Below are positions 34,363 through 43,729 of a stretch of 64,000 nt of DNA, in pieces (position 1 is the first letter of the stretch; each line of letters starts with the position of its first letter). The notes beneath the pieces are model-generated. The model did not search any database. It had not been told where the DNA came from and was given only the letters and a program-made list of their open reading frames with translations. Origin of the DNA: Fimousia sp045616445 (GTDB taxonomy: Bacteria > Bacillota > Clostridia > Lachnospirales > Lachnospiraceae); the NCBI GenBank assembly GCA_045616445.1, contig JAZLGR010000003.1:186001-250000 (forward strand), written 5' to 3'. The translations under genes and the position numbers were made by a program.

Positions 34363-36105
34363 CTACTCCACCCGTTCAATCCCGTCGATCACCGGCTCAC
34401 TCACCATACTGTAATTGGTATGATAGATTACAAACCCTGGTTTCCCGCCGGGTGTTTTTTTCAAATGTTTTTTCTGAATATAATCAATCTCCACCTTATT
34501 CGTTCCCTGACCCTTGCTATAGTAAGCCGCCAGACGGCACGCTTCTTCGTAGGTCTGGTCCGGCATGATGCCGCCATCCGGATTCTTCACAATGACGTGG
34601 GAACCAGCCATCTGTTTTGCGTGGAACCACCAGTCATTGCCCGTGGCAAACTTAAAGGACAGATCCTCGTTCTGATAATTATTCTTGCCCACATACATAT
34701 GATAGCCGTCGGAGCTTATATAATGCATCGGTTTCGACTTAAATTTCTTCTTCTTCATATTGCCGCCACGTCGTCTGATGTAGCCACAGTCCATCATCTC
34801 TTCACGAATCTGTACCAGATCATCTTCATCCAGCGCGATGTTCAGCGCATTGCTGATGGATTCGAGATGTTCCACGTCCGCCTTTGTCTCCAAAGTCAGT
34901 TCAGAAAGGGCCTCAAATGTTCGTTTCAGCTTATTATATTTGGCGTAATACTTCTGTGAATTCTCAAGGGCACTCTTCTGTGGATCCAGCGGAATCGTAA
35001 TCTCTTCGTTGGTATAATAGTTTAAGCACACCAGATTCTTCGCACCCTCCTCACAGGAGTAGCCATAGACATTGAGCAGCTCCCCATAGATGCGATACTT
35101 CTCACGTTTTTCGGTATCTTTCAGCTGTTTGATCTGTAAATCATACTTTTTGGATGCCCTGGCCAGAGAAGTGTCCACGATTTTTCGAAGATCTGTGGAT
35201 TTCTGCTTGATTCTTGTCAGCTTTTCCTTCATGGAATAGTAGTTTTGCAGCACTTCGGAGATGGAGTCGTATCCTCTTGCCTCAGATCCCGCAAAGGAAG
35301 TCAGTTCAATGGAGGAAAATTCCTTCGGTACGCCGCCTTCTAACACGATATTCGGTGCAAATGCACCTGTCAGAACCAACTCTCCTAACTTTACCAATTC
35401 ACCATAGAGTCTGGCCGCAGCTCCTTCATCAAGGGATGCCATGGCATCATTGCCATCAAGGCCTGCACGGTAGCACAGTTCGTTGGCAATCAGTGGGCTG
35501 ATTCCAGTAATGGAAGTGTAGATGCCCCGACAAATGGACACTGGCTTTGTTACAATATTGGAAAGAAAGAAGCCAAGATCTACCTCAAGCGGGGAACATT
35601 TGCCCTGGGACGGCGGTGCACAGTAGATGCGTCCCGGGAGTACCTCGCGGACAGAGGAAATCTGTGCCGAGATATGCTTGATGGAATCGATGATCTTGCC
35701 GGATTCATCGGTGAAGATGATGTTGCTGTGCTTGCCCATGATTTCAACGATCAGTTTTTTGCGGCAGAGATCACCTAGTTCGTTCAGGTGCTCGATGGTA
35801 AATTCTAAGATTCGCTCAAATCCAGGCTGGGTGATGGAGATGATTCGTCCATTGTTGATATGCTTGCGAAGCAGCATACAGAAGTTTGGCGCCTGGCTTG
35901 GGTTATTCTTGGTTTCTGTTGTGATGTATACAAGTGGCAGAGATGCACTTGCAGAGAGAAGTAGACGGTAAGTGCTGCGGTTGTTTTTGATGACTAAGGT
36001 CAGTTCGTCGGCTTCCGGCTGATATATCTTATAGATTCGTCCGCCTGTCAGCAGGTTCTCACAGTCGGATCTTAAATTTGCAATGACAAGTCCGTCAAGT
36101 GCCAT
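34363..36105 (-). CDS. rqcH: NFACT-family ribosome quality control protein RqcH
   Basis: This protein (580 residues) has NFACT-N (about 1-190), helix-hairpin-helix and coiled-coil regions (about 230-440), and NFACT-R (YHMYVGKNNYQNEDLSFKFA, then NDWWFHAKQMAGSHVIVKN, about 460-570). RqcH binds obstructed 50S subunits and adds C-terminal alanine tails to stalled peptides. It was formerly annotated as fibronectin-binding protein. The ATG at 36105 follows AAGGAGGTG; a longer frame to 36195 is unlikely. The NFACT-N signature reads GFERIL, giving Glu97-Arg98 where Bacillus RqcH has Asp97-Arg98. Confidence 0.92.
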   Translation of the reverse strand: MALDGLVIANLRSDCENLLTGGRIYKIYQPEADELTLVIKNNRSTYRLLLSASASLPLVYITTETKNNPSQAPNFCMLLRKHINNGRIISITQPGFERILEFTIEHLNELGDLCRKKLIVEIMGKHSNIIFTDESGKIIDSIKHISAQISSVREVLPGRIYCAPPSQGKCSPLEVDLGFFLSNIVTKPVSICRGIYTSITGISPLIANELCYRAGLDGNDAMASLDEGAAARLYGELVKLGELVLTGAFAPNIVLEGGVPKEFSSIELTSFAGSEARGYDSISEVLQNYYSMKEKLTRIKQKSTDLRKIVDTSLARASKKYDLQIKQLKDTEKREKYRIYGELLNVYGYSCEEGAKNLVCLNYYTNEEITIPLDPQKSALENSQKYYAKYNKLKRTFEALSELTLETKADVEHLESISNALNIALDEDDLVQIREEMMDCGYIRRRGGNMKKKKFKSKPMHYISSDGYHMYVGKNNYQNEDLSFKFATGNDWWFHAKQMAGSHVIVKNPDGGIMPDQTYEEACRLAAYYSKGQGTNKVEIDYIQKKHLKKTPGGKPGFVIYHTNYSMVSEPVIDGIERVE

Positions 36106-36221
36106 GACTGGCACCTCCTTCCTGATAGTTTCTCTGATTGAATATGCAGAGAATGAATCGGCATTTTCGAAAGAATTATAGCATGTCAGACACACTTAGG
36201 CAAATGAATAACCGAATTCAT

Positions 36222-36250
36222 TTGTCAAGAATACTTTAGTATGCTAATAT
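36222..36250 (+). promoter_or_regulatory. promoter of the his operon
   Basis: TTGTCA and TAATAT are separated by 17 bp, 36 bp before the hisZ ATG. The short leader leaves no room for a T-box or leader peptide. Confidence 0.7.
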
Positions 36251-36285
36251 AATAAAATACGAAACTATGTGAAAAAGGAGATAAC

Positions 36286-37569
36286 ATGAACATTAAATTA
36301 TTACATACACCGGAAGGTGTTAGAGATATCTACAATGTAGAATATAGCAAAAAAGTTAAGATTGAACAGGACATTTTAGAAGTTCTTCATTTATATGGTT
36401 ATAAAGGCATTCAGACACCAATGTTCGAATTTTTCGACATTTTCAACCGTGAAACAGGTAGTGTAAGCTCTCGTGAGATGTACAAGTTCTTCGACCGCGA
36501 AGGTAATACTTTAGTACTTCGTCCGGATATGACACCATCCATCGCACGCTGCGTTGCCAAATATTTTGATGACGAAAAATTACCAATTCGTCTCTGCTAC
36601 AAAGGCAATACCTTTGTAAATAACGCAAGCCATCAGGGTAAATTAAAAGAAACAACTACCATCGGTGCTGAGCTGATCAATGATAACAGCTCCTCTGGTG
36701 ATGCAGAGGTGATCGCACTTGCCATCAACTCCTTCCTTGCACTTGGCATCAAGGACTTTACCGTAGATGTTGGACAGGTTGATTTTTACCAGGGCATCTG
36801 TGAAGAATTTGGTATCAAAGGTGATATTGAAATCCGTCTTCGTGAATTAGTAAAGAATAAGAACTTCTTTGGCGTAGAAGAATTCCTTCGCGATGTGGAC
36901 AGCATTTCTGAAGAAGGTAAGAAGGCAATCAGTACATTTACACAGTTATATGGTGGAAGAGAAATCTTAGAAACAGCGAAGAATCTGACATTTAACAGCA
37001 AAGCACGTAAGGCAGTGGAACATTTGGATAATGTATACCGTATCCTCTCTGTATATGGATATGAAAAGTACATCAGCTTTGACCTTGCGATGCTTCACAA
37101 CTTTGATTATTATACAGGAATCATTTTCAAAGGTTATACTTATGGAACTGGTGATGCTGTTGTGAAGGGCGGCCGTTACGATAATCTTCTTGCACAGTTT
37201 GGTAAGAAAGCACCATCCGTTGGTTTCTCTATTAATGTGGATGAGCTGCTCCTTGCGATGACAAGCCAGAAGATCAAGATTAAGACAGACCGTAACAAGC
37301 GTCTCCTTGTATATCATGGACCAGGATATAAACCAGCAATTAAGACAGCCAATTACTATAGAAAGAATGGCATTGTCTGTGAGGCAGTCAGACTGTTACA
37401 GGGCAAATCCATCGAAGATTATGTAGAAAAAGCAAAGAAGCACGGTTATGGCGGCATCTGCTATTTCGAAACAAGAGAAATTGCGTGGATCATCAACACA
37501 GAAACTGGCGATTACGAAAAATTCACAGATTTCTATGCATTGGCAGACCGCATTGACCAGATTGTTTAG
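36286..37569 (+). CDS. hisZ: ATP phosphoribosyltransferase regulatory subunit HisZ
   Basis: HisZ (427 residues) is a histidyl-tRNA synthetase-like protein without tRNA charging activity that is required by short-form HisG. Class II synthetase-like motifs are visible: LRPDMTPSIARCVAKYF (motif 2 region) and GYTYGTGDAVVKGGRYDNLLAQFG (motif 3 region). A C-terminal alpha/beta domain (about 340-427) follows. The adjacent short hisG confirms HisZ over HisS. AAAGGAG precedes the ATG. Gap to hisG 29 nt. Confidence 0.93.
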   Translation: MNIKLLHTPEGVRDIYNVEYSKKVKIEQDILEVLHLYGYKGIQTPMFEFFDIFNRETGSVSSREMYKFFDREGNTLVLRPDMTPSIARCVAKYFDDEKLPIRLCYKGNTFVNNASHQGKLKETTTIGAELINDNSSSGDAEVIALAINSFLALGIKDFTVDVGQVDFYQGICEEFGIKGDIEIRLRELVKNKNFFGVEEFLRDVDSISEEGKKAISTFTQLYGGREILETAKNLTFNSKARKAVEHLDNVYRILSVYGYEKYISFDLAMLHNFDYYTGIIFKGYTYGTGDAVVKGGRYDNLLAQFGKKAPSVGFSINVDELLLAMTSQKIKIKTDRNKRLLVYHGPGYKPAIKTANYYRKNGIVCEAVRLLQGKSIEDYVEKAKKHGYGGICYFETREIAWIINTETGDYEKFTDFYALADRIDQIV

Positions 37570-37598
37570 GATAGAGATTAGGAAGGAATTGATAAGAT

Positions 37599-38246
37599 AT
37601 GAGATATTTAACATTTGCACTGGCGAAGGGCCGTCTTGCGAAACAGACCATGAAGCTGCTTGAACAGATTGGCATTACCTGCGAAGAGATGAAAGACCCA
37701 AAGACAAGAAAGTTAATCTTTGTCAACGAAGAATTAAAGGTAAAATTCTTCTTATCCAAGGCTTCTGACGTGCCAACATACGTAGAATACGGCGCAGCAG
37801 ACATCGGGGTTGTAGGCAAGGATACCATCTTAGAAGAAGGCAGACCATTATACGAAGTACTTGATTTAGGCTTTGGTAAATGTAAGATGTGTGTCTGCGG
37901 ACCAGAATCTGCCAGAGAATATTTAGAACACAAGGAATTAATCCGTGTAGCATCCAAGTATCCGAACATTGCGAAGGATTATTTCTATAATAAGAAGCTT
38001 CAGACAGTAGAGATCATCAAGCTCAATGGTTCTGTAGAGCTTGCACCAATCGTTGGCTTATCTGAAGTAATTGTCGATATCGTAGAAACCGGTACTACCT
38101 TAAAAGAGAATGGGTTAGGCGTATTAGAAGAGATCTGCCCATTATCTGCTCGTATGGTAGTAAACCAGGTAAGCTACAAGATGGAACAGGAACGTATCCA
38201 GAAACTCATCAACGACTTAAAAGAATTAACAGCTAAAGGGGAATAA
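37599..38246 (+). CDS. hisG: ATP phosphoribosyltransferase, short form
   Basis: This enzyme (215 residues) catalyses the first step of histidine synthesis, condensing ATP and PRPP. It is the short HisG_S form without the C-terminal regulatory ACT-like domain, which matches the presence of HisZ. TFALAKGRLAKQTMKLLEQ opens the protein, and the PRPP signature region reads IVDIVETGTTLKENGL. GGAAGGAA lies upstream. Confidence 0.96.
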   Translation: MRYLTFALAKGRLAKQTMKLLEQIGITCEEMKDPKTRKLIFVNEELKVKFFLSKASDVPTYVEYGAADIGVVGKDTILEEGRPLYEVLDLGFGKCKMCVCGPESAREYLEHKELIRVASKYPNIAKDYFYNKKLQTVEIIKLNGSVELAPIVGLSEVIVDIVETGTTLKENGLGVLEEICPLSARMVVNQVSYKMEQERIQKLINDLKELTAKGE

Positions 38247-38249
38247 ATC

Positions 38250-39548
38250 ATGAGACTTGTAAAAGTGAATGACGAATCAATTCAGAATATCCTGACTGAT
38301 TTATTACAGAGAAGCCCAAACAACTATGGCAAATACGAAGCTATCGTTGCCGATGTTGTCAATGACGTTAAGGTGAATGGAGACGCAGCTGTTCTTTCAT
38401 ATACCAAAAAGTTTGATGGCTGTGATTTCACACCAGAACAGATGTTAGTAACAGAAGAAGAGGTTGCTGAAGCTTACGAAGCAGTTGATGATGAATTAAT
38501 CGCGATCATCCGCAAAGCCCTGGTGAATATCCGTGATTATCACGAAAAACAGCGTCAGTACAGCTGGTTCGATTCCAAACCGAATGGAACCATGCTTGGC
38601 CAGAAGGTAACACCCCTTGAATCCGTTGGTGTATACGTACCAGGTGGCAAAGCAGCATATCCATCTTCTGTATTAATGAATATCGTACCTGCCAAAGTAG
38701 CAGGTGTTGAAAAGATTGTTATGACAACTCCTCCTGGAAAGGACGGAAAAGTCAATCCGAATACTTTAGTGGCTGCCAAGGAAGCAGGCGCTGACGAAGT
38801 ATATAAAGTGGGTGGTTCCCAGGCAGTAGCAGCCCTTGCATACGGCACAGAAACCATTCCTAAAGTAGATAAGATTGTAGGACCTGGTAACATCTTTGTT
38901 GCCCTTGCCAAAAAACAGGTATATGGTAATGTTGCCATCGATTCCATCGCAGGTCCATCCGAAATCTTAGTCCTTGCAGATGAAACTGCAAATCCACGCT
39001 ACGTGGCAGCAGATTTACTTTCACAGGCAGAACATGATGAGCTTGCAAGTGCCATTTTAGTGACAACAAGCGAAGAACTTGCCAAAAACGTGGAAAAAGA
39101 AATCGAAGGCTTCTTAAGTGTACTTCCACGTGCTGATATTATGAGCAAATCCATCGAAAACTTTGGATATTTACTGGTGGCAGAAACCATGGATCAGGCA
39201 ATTGCCACAGCCAATGCCATTGCATCAGAACATTTAGAAGTTGTAACAGCCAATCCATTTGACGTGATGACAAAGATTAAGAATGCCGGCGCCATCTTTA
39301 TTGGAGAGTACAGCTCTGAACCTTTAGGCGATTACTTCGCAGGTCCAAACCACGTACTTCCTACGAATGGAACAGCCAAATTCTTCTCACCACTTTCCGT
39401 GGACGATTTCATCAAGAAATCCAGTATTATTTACTATTCCAGAGAAGCATTAGAACCAATCCACAAGGATATCATAGCATTTGCCGAAGCAGAACAGTTA
39501 ACAGCACATGCGAATTCCATCCGTGTGAGATTTGAGGATGAACAATAG
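38250..39548 (+). CDS. hisD: histidinol dehydrogenase
   Basis: HisD (432 residues) oxidises L-histidinol to L-histidine in two NAD-dependent, zinc-requiring steps. Signature blocks include GVYVPGGKAAYPSSVLMN, VGPGNIFVALAKKQVYG, DSIAGPSEILVLADE, LLSQAEHDE and GPNHVLPTNGTAKF. It starts 3 nt after hisG, indicating tight coupling. Confidence 0.97.
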   Translation: MRLVKVNDESIQNILTDLLQRSPNNYGKYEAIVADVVNDVKVNGDAAVLSYTKKFDGCDFTPEQMLVTEEEVAEAYEAVDDELIAIIRKALVNIRDYHEKQRQYSWFDSKPNGTMLGQKVTPLESVGVYVPGGKAAYPSSVLMNIVPAKVAGVEKIVMTTPPGKDGKVNPNTLVAAKEAGADEVYKVGGSQAVAALAYGTETIPKVDKIVGPGNIFVALAKKQVYGNVAIDSIAGPSEILVLADETANPRYVAADLLSQAEHDELASAILVTTSEELAKNVEKEIEGFLSVLPRADIMSKSIENFGYLLVAETMDQAIATANAIASEHLEVVTANPFDVMTKIKNAGAIFIGEYSSEPLGDYFAGPNHVLPTNGTAKFFSPLSVDDFIKKSSIIYYSREALEPIHKDIIAFAEAEQLTAHANSIRVRFEDEQ

Positions 39549-39572
39549 ATTTTGATAAAAGGAGCTATGATT

Positions 39573-40163
39573 ATGGAAAGAACAGCATCCATTGCAAGAA
39601 TTACAAGTGAAACCAAGATTGAGATGTTCTTAAATATCGACGGTAGCGGAAAAGCAGAAGTGGATACCGGAATTGGTTTTTTTGATCATATGTTGAACAG
39701 CTTTGCCAAGCATGGATTTTTCGATTTAAAGGTGAAGGTTGTGGGTGATCTTCATGTTGACTGTCATCATACCATCGAAGATACCGGAATCGTTCTTGGA
39801 GAATGTATCAAGAAGGCCATTGGCGACAAGAAAGGTATCGTTCGCTACGGTTCCTGCATCCTTCCGATGGATGAATCCTTGATTCTTTCTGCCCTTGATT
39901 TATCCGGACGTCCATACTTTGTGACTGATCTTACATTTAATGTGGACAGCGTAGGCGGTTATGACACAGAAATGTGCAAAGAATTCTTCTATGCCATTTC
40001 CTACAGCGCAGGCATGAACCTTCATATCAAACAGTTATCCGAAGGCGGCAATGCCCACCACATCATTGAAGGCGCTTACAAATCATTTGCCAAAGCCCTT
40101 GATCAGGCAACCAAGTACGATGACCGCATCACAGATGTGTTATCTACGAAGGGTTCCTTATAA
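39573..40163 (+). CDS. hisB: imidazoleglycerol-phosphate dehydratase
   Basis: This monofunctional dehydratase (196 residues, no phosphatase domain) converts imidazoleglycerol phosphate to imidazoleacetol phosphate. The metal-binding motifs GFFDHMLNSFAKHG, DCHHTIEDTGI and NAHHIIEGAYKSFAKAL are complete. The ATG at 39573 is the best start because AAAAGGAG is 8 nt upstream. The tail matches the family end 'STKGSL'. Confidence 0.96.
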   Translation: MERTASIARITSETKIEMFLNIDGSGKAEVDTGIGFFDHMLNSFAKHGFFDLKVKVVGDLHVDCHHTIEDTGIVLGECIKKAIGDKKGIVRYGSCILPMDESLILSALDLSGRPYFVTDLTFNVDSVGGYDTEMCKEFFYAISYSAGMNLHIKQLSEGGNAHHIIEGAYKSFAKALDQATKYDDRITDVLSTKGSL

Positions 40164-40212
40164 TTGATGTTTGTGACTGACAGAGTATTGGAATTTGATA
40201 GGAGTTTTCGCG

Positions 40213-40554
40213 ATGTTAGAGAAGAAATTTGAATTTGAAGAGTTTAAGTTAAATAGTGATGGTATGATTCCGGTGGTTGTGCAGGATTATGAGAACAAAG
40301 ACGTGCTTATGGTTGCATACATGAATAAGGAATCCTATGAAAAAACCATCGAAACAGGACTTATGACCTACTGGAGTAGAAGCCGCAACGAATTATGGAC
40401 CAAAGGACTTACATCCGGTCATGTACAGCACGTAAAAGAATTGAAAATCGACTGTGATAATGATACAATTTTAGCATTGGTTGACCAGACTGGTGCAGCC
40501 TGCCATACAGGAAATAGAACTTGTTTCTATAGAGAATTGGCAAATGTAAAATAG
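40213..40554 (+). CDS. hisI: phosphoribosyl-AMP cyclohydrolase
   Basis: HisI (113 residues) opens the purine ring of phosphoribosyl-AMP. It contains MVAYMNKESYEKT, TYWSRSRNELWTKG and the zinc-binding KIDCDNDTIL plus AACHTGNRTCFYR. No HisE domain is fused. TAGGAG lies 8 nt before the ATG at 40213. hisA, hisF, hisH, hisC and hisE are not in this operon and must lie elsewhere if the pathway is complete. Confidence 0.95.
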   Translation: MLEKKFEFEEFKLNSDGMIPVVVQDYENKDVLMVAYMNKESYEKTIETGLMTYWSRSRNELWTKGLTSGHVQHVKELKIDCDNDTILALVDQTGAACHTGNRTCFYRELANVK

Positions 40555-40619
40555 TATGATATAATATTCTGAAGATTATCATACAAACAAACTGGTTTGA
40601 CGAAATGGAGGCCGAACAA

Positions 40620-40742
40620 GTGACAGCATTATTATCTGAATTTGTGAGCTATTCAATTGTATACGTGATGACAGTAGCATTTGCAGTTGCAGGTGTATTA
40701 CTTGGCATTAAGTTAAAGAAGAACAACAGCTCTGAAGATTAA
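40620..40742 (+). CDS. 40-residue single-pass membrane peptide
   Basis: A GTG start at 40620 follows TGGAGG by 9 nt and opens a 40-codon frame (VTALLSEFVSYSIVYVMTVA..., ending LKKNNSSED). It has one hydrophobic helix (about 7-29) followed by a basic and then acidic end, the layout of a small inner-membrane peptide with its C-terminus inside. Similar short proteins between his and alaS genes occur in Lachnospiraceae as I recall, sometimes with misleading automatic names. Function is unknown. A terminator-like hairpin follows. Confidence 0.65.
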   Translation: MTALLSEFVSYSIVYVMTVAFAVAGVLLGIKLKKNNSSED

Positions 40743-40790
40743 GCAATTTTCATTGTTTTTTATTCAAAAATATGAACTAAGAATAATAAG

Positions 40791-40818
40791 GAAAGTCATC
40801 CTTTTGATGGCTTTCTTT
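40791..40818 (+). terminator. terminator-like hairpin before alaS
   Basis: GAAAGTCATC pairs with GATGGCTTTC (one G-U pair), followed by TTTAG. It could end the his operon and small-peptide transcript. Confidence 0.6.
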
Positions 40819-40871
40819 AGTGCGTTTTAAAGGAAGACGCACGCATATAGAAACATGGAGGACAAGATAAA

Positions 40872-43511
40872 GTGAAAAAATATGGTGTGAACGAACTGAG
40901 AAAGATGTATCTTGAGTTCTTTGAAAGCAAAGATCATTTAGCAATGAAGAGCTTCTCCTTAGTTCCACAGAATGATAACAGTTTATTATTAATTAATGCA
41001 GGTATGGCTCCATTAAAGCCTTACTTTACAGGGCAGGAGATTCCACCTCGCAAGAGAGTGACAACATGTCAGAAGTGTATCCGTACAGGTGATATTGAGA
41101 ATGTTGGTAAGACAGCCCGTCACGGTACATTCTTCGAAATGTTAGGTAACTTCTCCTTTGGCGATTACTTCAAAGAAGAAGCAATCGAATGGACATGGGA
41201 ATTCTTAACAGATGTGGTAGGATTAGATAAGGACCGTTTATATCCATCTGTATTTGAGAATGACGACGAAGCATTTGAAATCTGGGAAAAGAAAATCGGT
41301 ATCGCGCCAGAAAGAATCTTCCGTTTTGGTAAAGAAGACAACTTCTGGGAACACGGCGCAGGCCCATGTGGTCCTTGTTCCGAAGTTTACTATGACCGTG
41401 GTGAAAAGTATGGTTGTGGACAGCCTGGATGTACAGTAGGCTGTGACTGTGACCGTTACATGGAAGTTTGGAACGATGTATTTACACAGTTTGATAACGA
41501 TGGTCATGGCAACTACGTAGAATTAGAGAATAAAAACATCGATACAGGTATGGGTCTTGAACGTCTTGCAGTAGTAGTTCAGGATGTAGATTCCATCTTC
41601 GACGTTGATACAATCCAGGAACTTCGTGATAAAGTATGTGAATTCGCTAAGACAGAATACAAAACAGATGAAATCAAGGATATCTCCATCCGTCTGATCA
41701 CAGACCACATCCGTTCCTCAACATTTATGATTTCCGATGGTATCATGCCATCCAACGAAGGTCGTGGATACGTTCTTCGTAGATTAATCCGTCGTGCAGC
41801 TCGTCATGGACGTTTACTTGGTATCGAAGGTAAATTCTTAGCAGAATTATCCAAGACAGTAATCTCCACTTCCTGCGATGGTTACCCAGAATTAGATGAA
41901 AAGAAAGATTTCATCACTAAGGTTCTTACTCAGGAAGAAGACAAGTTCAACAAGACAATCGACCAGGGTCTTTCTATCTTAGCTGATTTAGAAGCTGATT
42001 TAGAAGCAAAAGGCGAAAAGACATTAACTGGAGAAGACGCATTCAAATTATATGATACATACGGATTCCCTCTTGATCTGACAAAAGAAATCTTAGAAGA
42101 GAAGGGATTCGCAATCGACGAAGAAGGCTTCAACGCTTGCATGCAGAAACAGCGTGAAACAGCTCGTGCAGCTCGTAAAGTAACAAATTACATGGGTGCA
42201 GAAGCTACTGTATACGAAGAAATCGATGCAGCAATTACTTCCGAATTCGTTGGTTATGATAAATTAGAAACAGAAGGTAAAGTACTTGCTCTTACTACAG
42301 CAGAAGATGTTGTAGAAGCTTTAGTAGCTGGAGACAAAGGTACAATCATTACAGACGTAACTCCACTTTATGCTACAAGCGGTGGTCAGCAGGGTGATAC
42401 AGGTTTCATCACTATTGGCGATGCACAGTTTAAAGTAGAAGATACACAGAAATTAGTTGGTGGCAAGATCGGTCATATCGGTATGATGGTTTCCGGCATG
42501 ATCAAGGTTGACGACGTTGTTACATTAAGCGTTAACGCTGACCAGCGTGGTAAAACAGCTAAGAACCACAGTGCTACCCACTTATTACAGAAAGCATTAC
42601 GTACCGTACTTGGTACTCACGTAGAACAGGCTGGTTCTTCCAACAACCAGGATAGACTTCGTTTCGACTTCTCTCACTTCCAGGCTATGACTGATGAAGA
42701 AATCAAAGAAGTTGAAGCTATTGTTAATGCTAAGATCGCTGAAAATCTTCCAGTTGTAACTCAGGTTATGAGCATGGATGATGCGAAGAAGACAGGCGCT
42801 ATGGCATTATTCGGTGAAAAATACGGTGATGAAGTACGCGTTGTTAAGATGGGTGACTTCTCCACAGAATTATGTGGTGGTACACACGTAGCTAACACAG
42901 GCGTGATTTCCGCATTCAAGATCCTTTCCGAAACAGGTGTAGCTGCAGGTGTTCGTCGTATCGAAGCAATCACAGCTGACGCAGTATTTGCTTACTATGA
43001 TGAAGTGGAAGCTTCCTTAGAAAAAGCAGCAGCAGTGGTAAAAGCAAAACCAGCTGATTTAGTAGAAAGATTAGAAAAATTAATGGCTGAAATGAAAGCA
43101 CTTCAGTCTGAGAATGAATCCTTAAAGAGCAAGTTAGCTCAGGGCTCTTTAGGTGATGTTGCAAGCCAGGTGAAAGAAGTAAAAGGTGTGAAATTACTTG
43201 CTACTTCCGTAAAAGACGTTGATATGAACGGCTTACGTGACCTCGGCGACCAGTTAAAAGAACAGATCGGTGAAGGTGTTGTCATCATCGCTTCCGACAA
43301 TGGCGGTAAAGTAAACTTAATCGCTATGGTAACTCCAGAAGCTATGAAAGCAGGCGCACACGCAGGCAACTTAATCAAAGGCATCGCAAAATTAGTAGGC
43401 GGTGGCGGCGGCGGCCGTCCAAACATGGCTCAGGCTGGTGGTAAGAATGCAGCTGGTATCCCAGATGCACTTGCTGAAGCAGAGAATGTATTAGCTGGAC
43501 AGATCAAATAG
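40872..43511 (+). CDS. alaS: alanyl-tRNA synthetase
   Basis: AlaRS (879 residues, normal length) charges tRNA-Ala. Class II catalytic domain (ARHGTFFEMLGNFSFGDYF, about 75-95), tRNA recognition region, editing domain with zinc ligands (HSATHLLQKAL and ELCGGTHVANTG), and the C-terminal C-Ala domain with the glycine-rich VGGGGGGRPNMAQAGG are all intact. The start is GTG at 40872 with GGAGG 9 nt upstream. No T-box is visible in the leader. Strong codon bias indicates high expression. It is followed by an unusually long hairpin terminator. Confidence 0.97.
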   Translation: MKKYGVNELRKMYLEFFESKDHLAMKSFSLVPQNDNSLLLINAGMAPLKPYFTGQEIPPRKRVTTCQKCIRTGDIENVGKTARHGTFFEMLGNFSFGDYFKEEAIEWTWEFLTDVVGLDKDRLYPSVFENDDEAFEIWEKKIGIAPERIFRFGKEDNFWEHGAGPCGPCSEVYYDRGEKYGCGQPGCTVGCDCDRYMEVWNDVFTQFDNDGHGNYVELENKNIDTGMGLERLAVVVQDVDSIFDVDTIQELRDKVCEFAKTEYKTDEIKDISIRLITDHIRSSTFMISDGIMPSNEGRGYVLRRLIRRAARHGRLLGIEGKFLAELSKTVISTSCDGYPELDEKKDFITKVLTQEEDKFNKTIDQGLSILADLEADLEAKGEKTLTGEDAFKLYDTYGFPLDLTKEILEEKGFAIDEEGFNACMQKQRETARAARKVTNYMGAEATVYEEIDAAITSEFVGYDKLETEGKVLALTTAEDVVEALVAGDKGTIITDVTPLYATSGGQQGDTGFITIGDAQFKVEDTQKLVGGKIGHIGMMVSGMIKVDDVVTLSVNADQRGKTAKNHSATHLLQKALRTVLGTHVEQAGSSNNQDRLRFDFSHFQAMTDEEIKEVEAIVNAKIAENLPVVTQVMSMDDAKKTGAMALFGEKYGDEVRVVKMGDFSTELCGGTHVANTGVISAFKILSETGVAAGVRRIEAITADAVFAYYDEVEASLEKAAAVVKAKPADLVERLEKLMAEMKALQSENESLKSKLAQGSLGDVASQVKEVKGVKLLATSVKDVDMNGLRDLGDQLKEQIGEGVVIIASDNGGKVNLIAMVTPEAMKAGAHAGNLIKGIAKLVGGGGGGRPNMAQAGGKNAAGIPDALAEAENVLAGQIK

Positions 43512-43514
43512 TAG

Positions 43515-43729
43515 GGGTGGAAAGTAGTTAGAAACTGCATAGATGCCCTGACAGAACGCACTTTCGCTCAGCGGAAGACGTAGTGGTACTAAATTCAAAA
43601 GCCCACCACAAGAGGATGGGAAGAGTGAACTCTTCTAATCCTCTTGTGGTGGGCTTTTTTCATTAAGTGCCAACGCCTTCCGATGGTTCTGTCCAGGGCA
43701 TCTGTGCAGATTCCTACTACTTGCCAGCC
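43515..43729. repeat. long imperfect inverted repeat around the alaS terminator
   Basis: The left arm (43515-43556) and right arm (43686-43729) are inverted copies that agree at most positions, for example AGATGCCCTG with CAGGGCATCT and AAGTAGT with ACTACTT. Pairing continues inward (GCGGAAGACGT with ACGCCTTCCG) up to the terminator stem at 43597-43658. The whole 215-nt stretch can fold into one long branched hairpin. It could be a MITE-like element or a structured 3' UTR. No target site duplication was found. Confidence 0.7.
43597..43660 (+). terminator. long-stem terminator of alaS
   Basis: A perfect 21-pair stem (43597-43617 with 43638-43658) contains GCCCACCACAAGAGGAT and its complement. 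A further inner stem AAGAGT/ACTCTT lies in the loop, and a T-run follows. It works on the plus strand and, with the A-run at its left, may act on the minus strand. Confidence 0.88.

Noticed and set aside
40743..40871. T-box riboswitch before alaS
   Set aside because: The AGGGTGGNACCGCG signature and specifier loop are absent; only a small terminator-like hairpin is present. The ilvE and hisZ leaders were checked with the same result.
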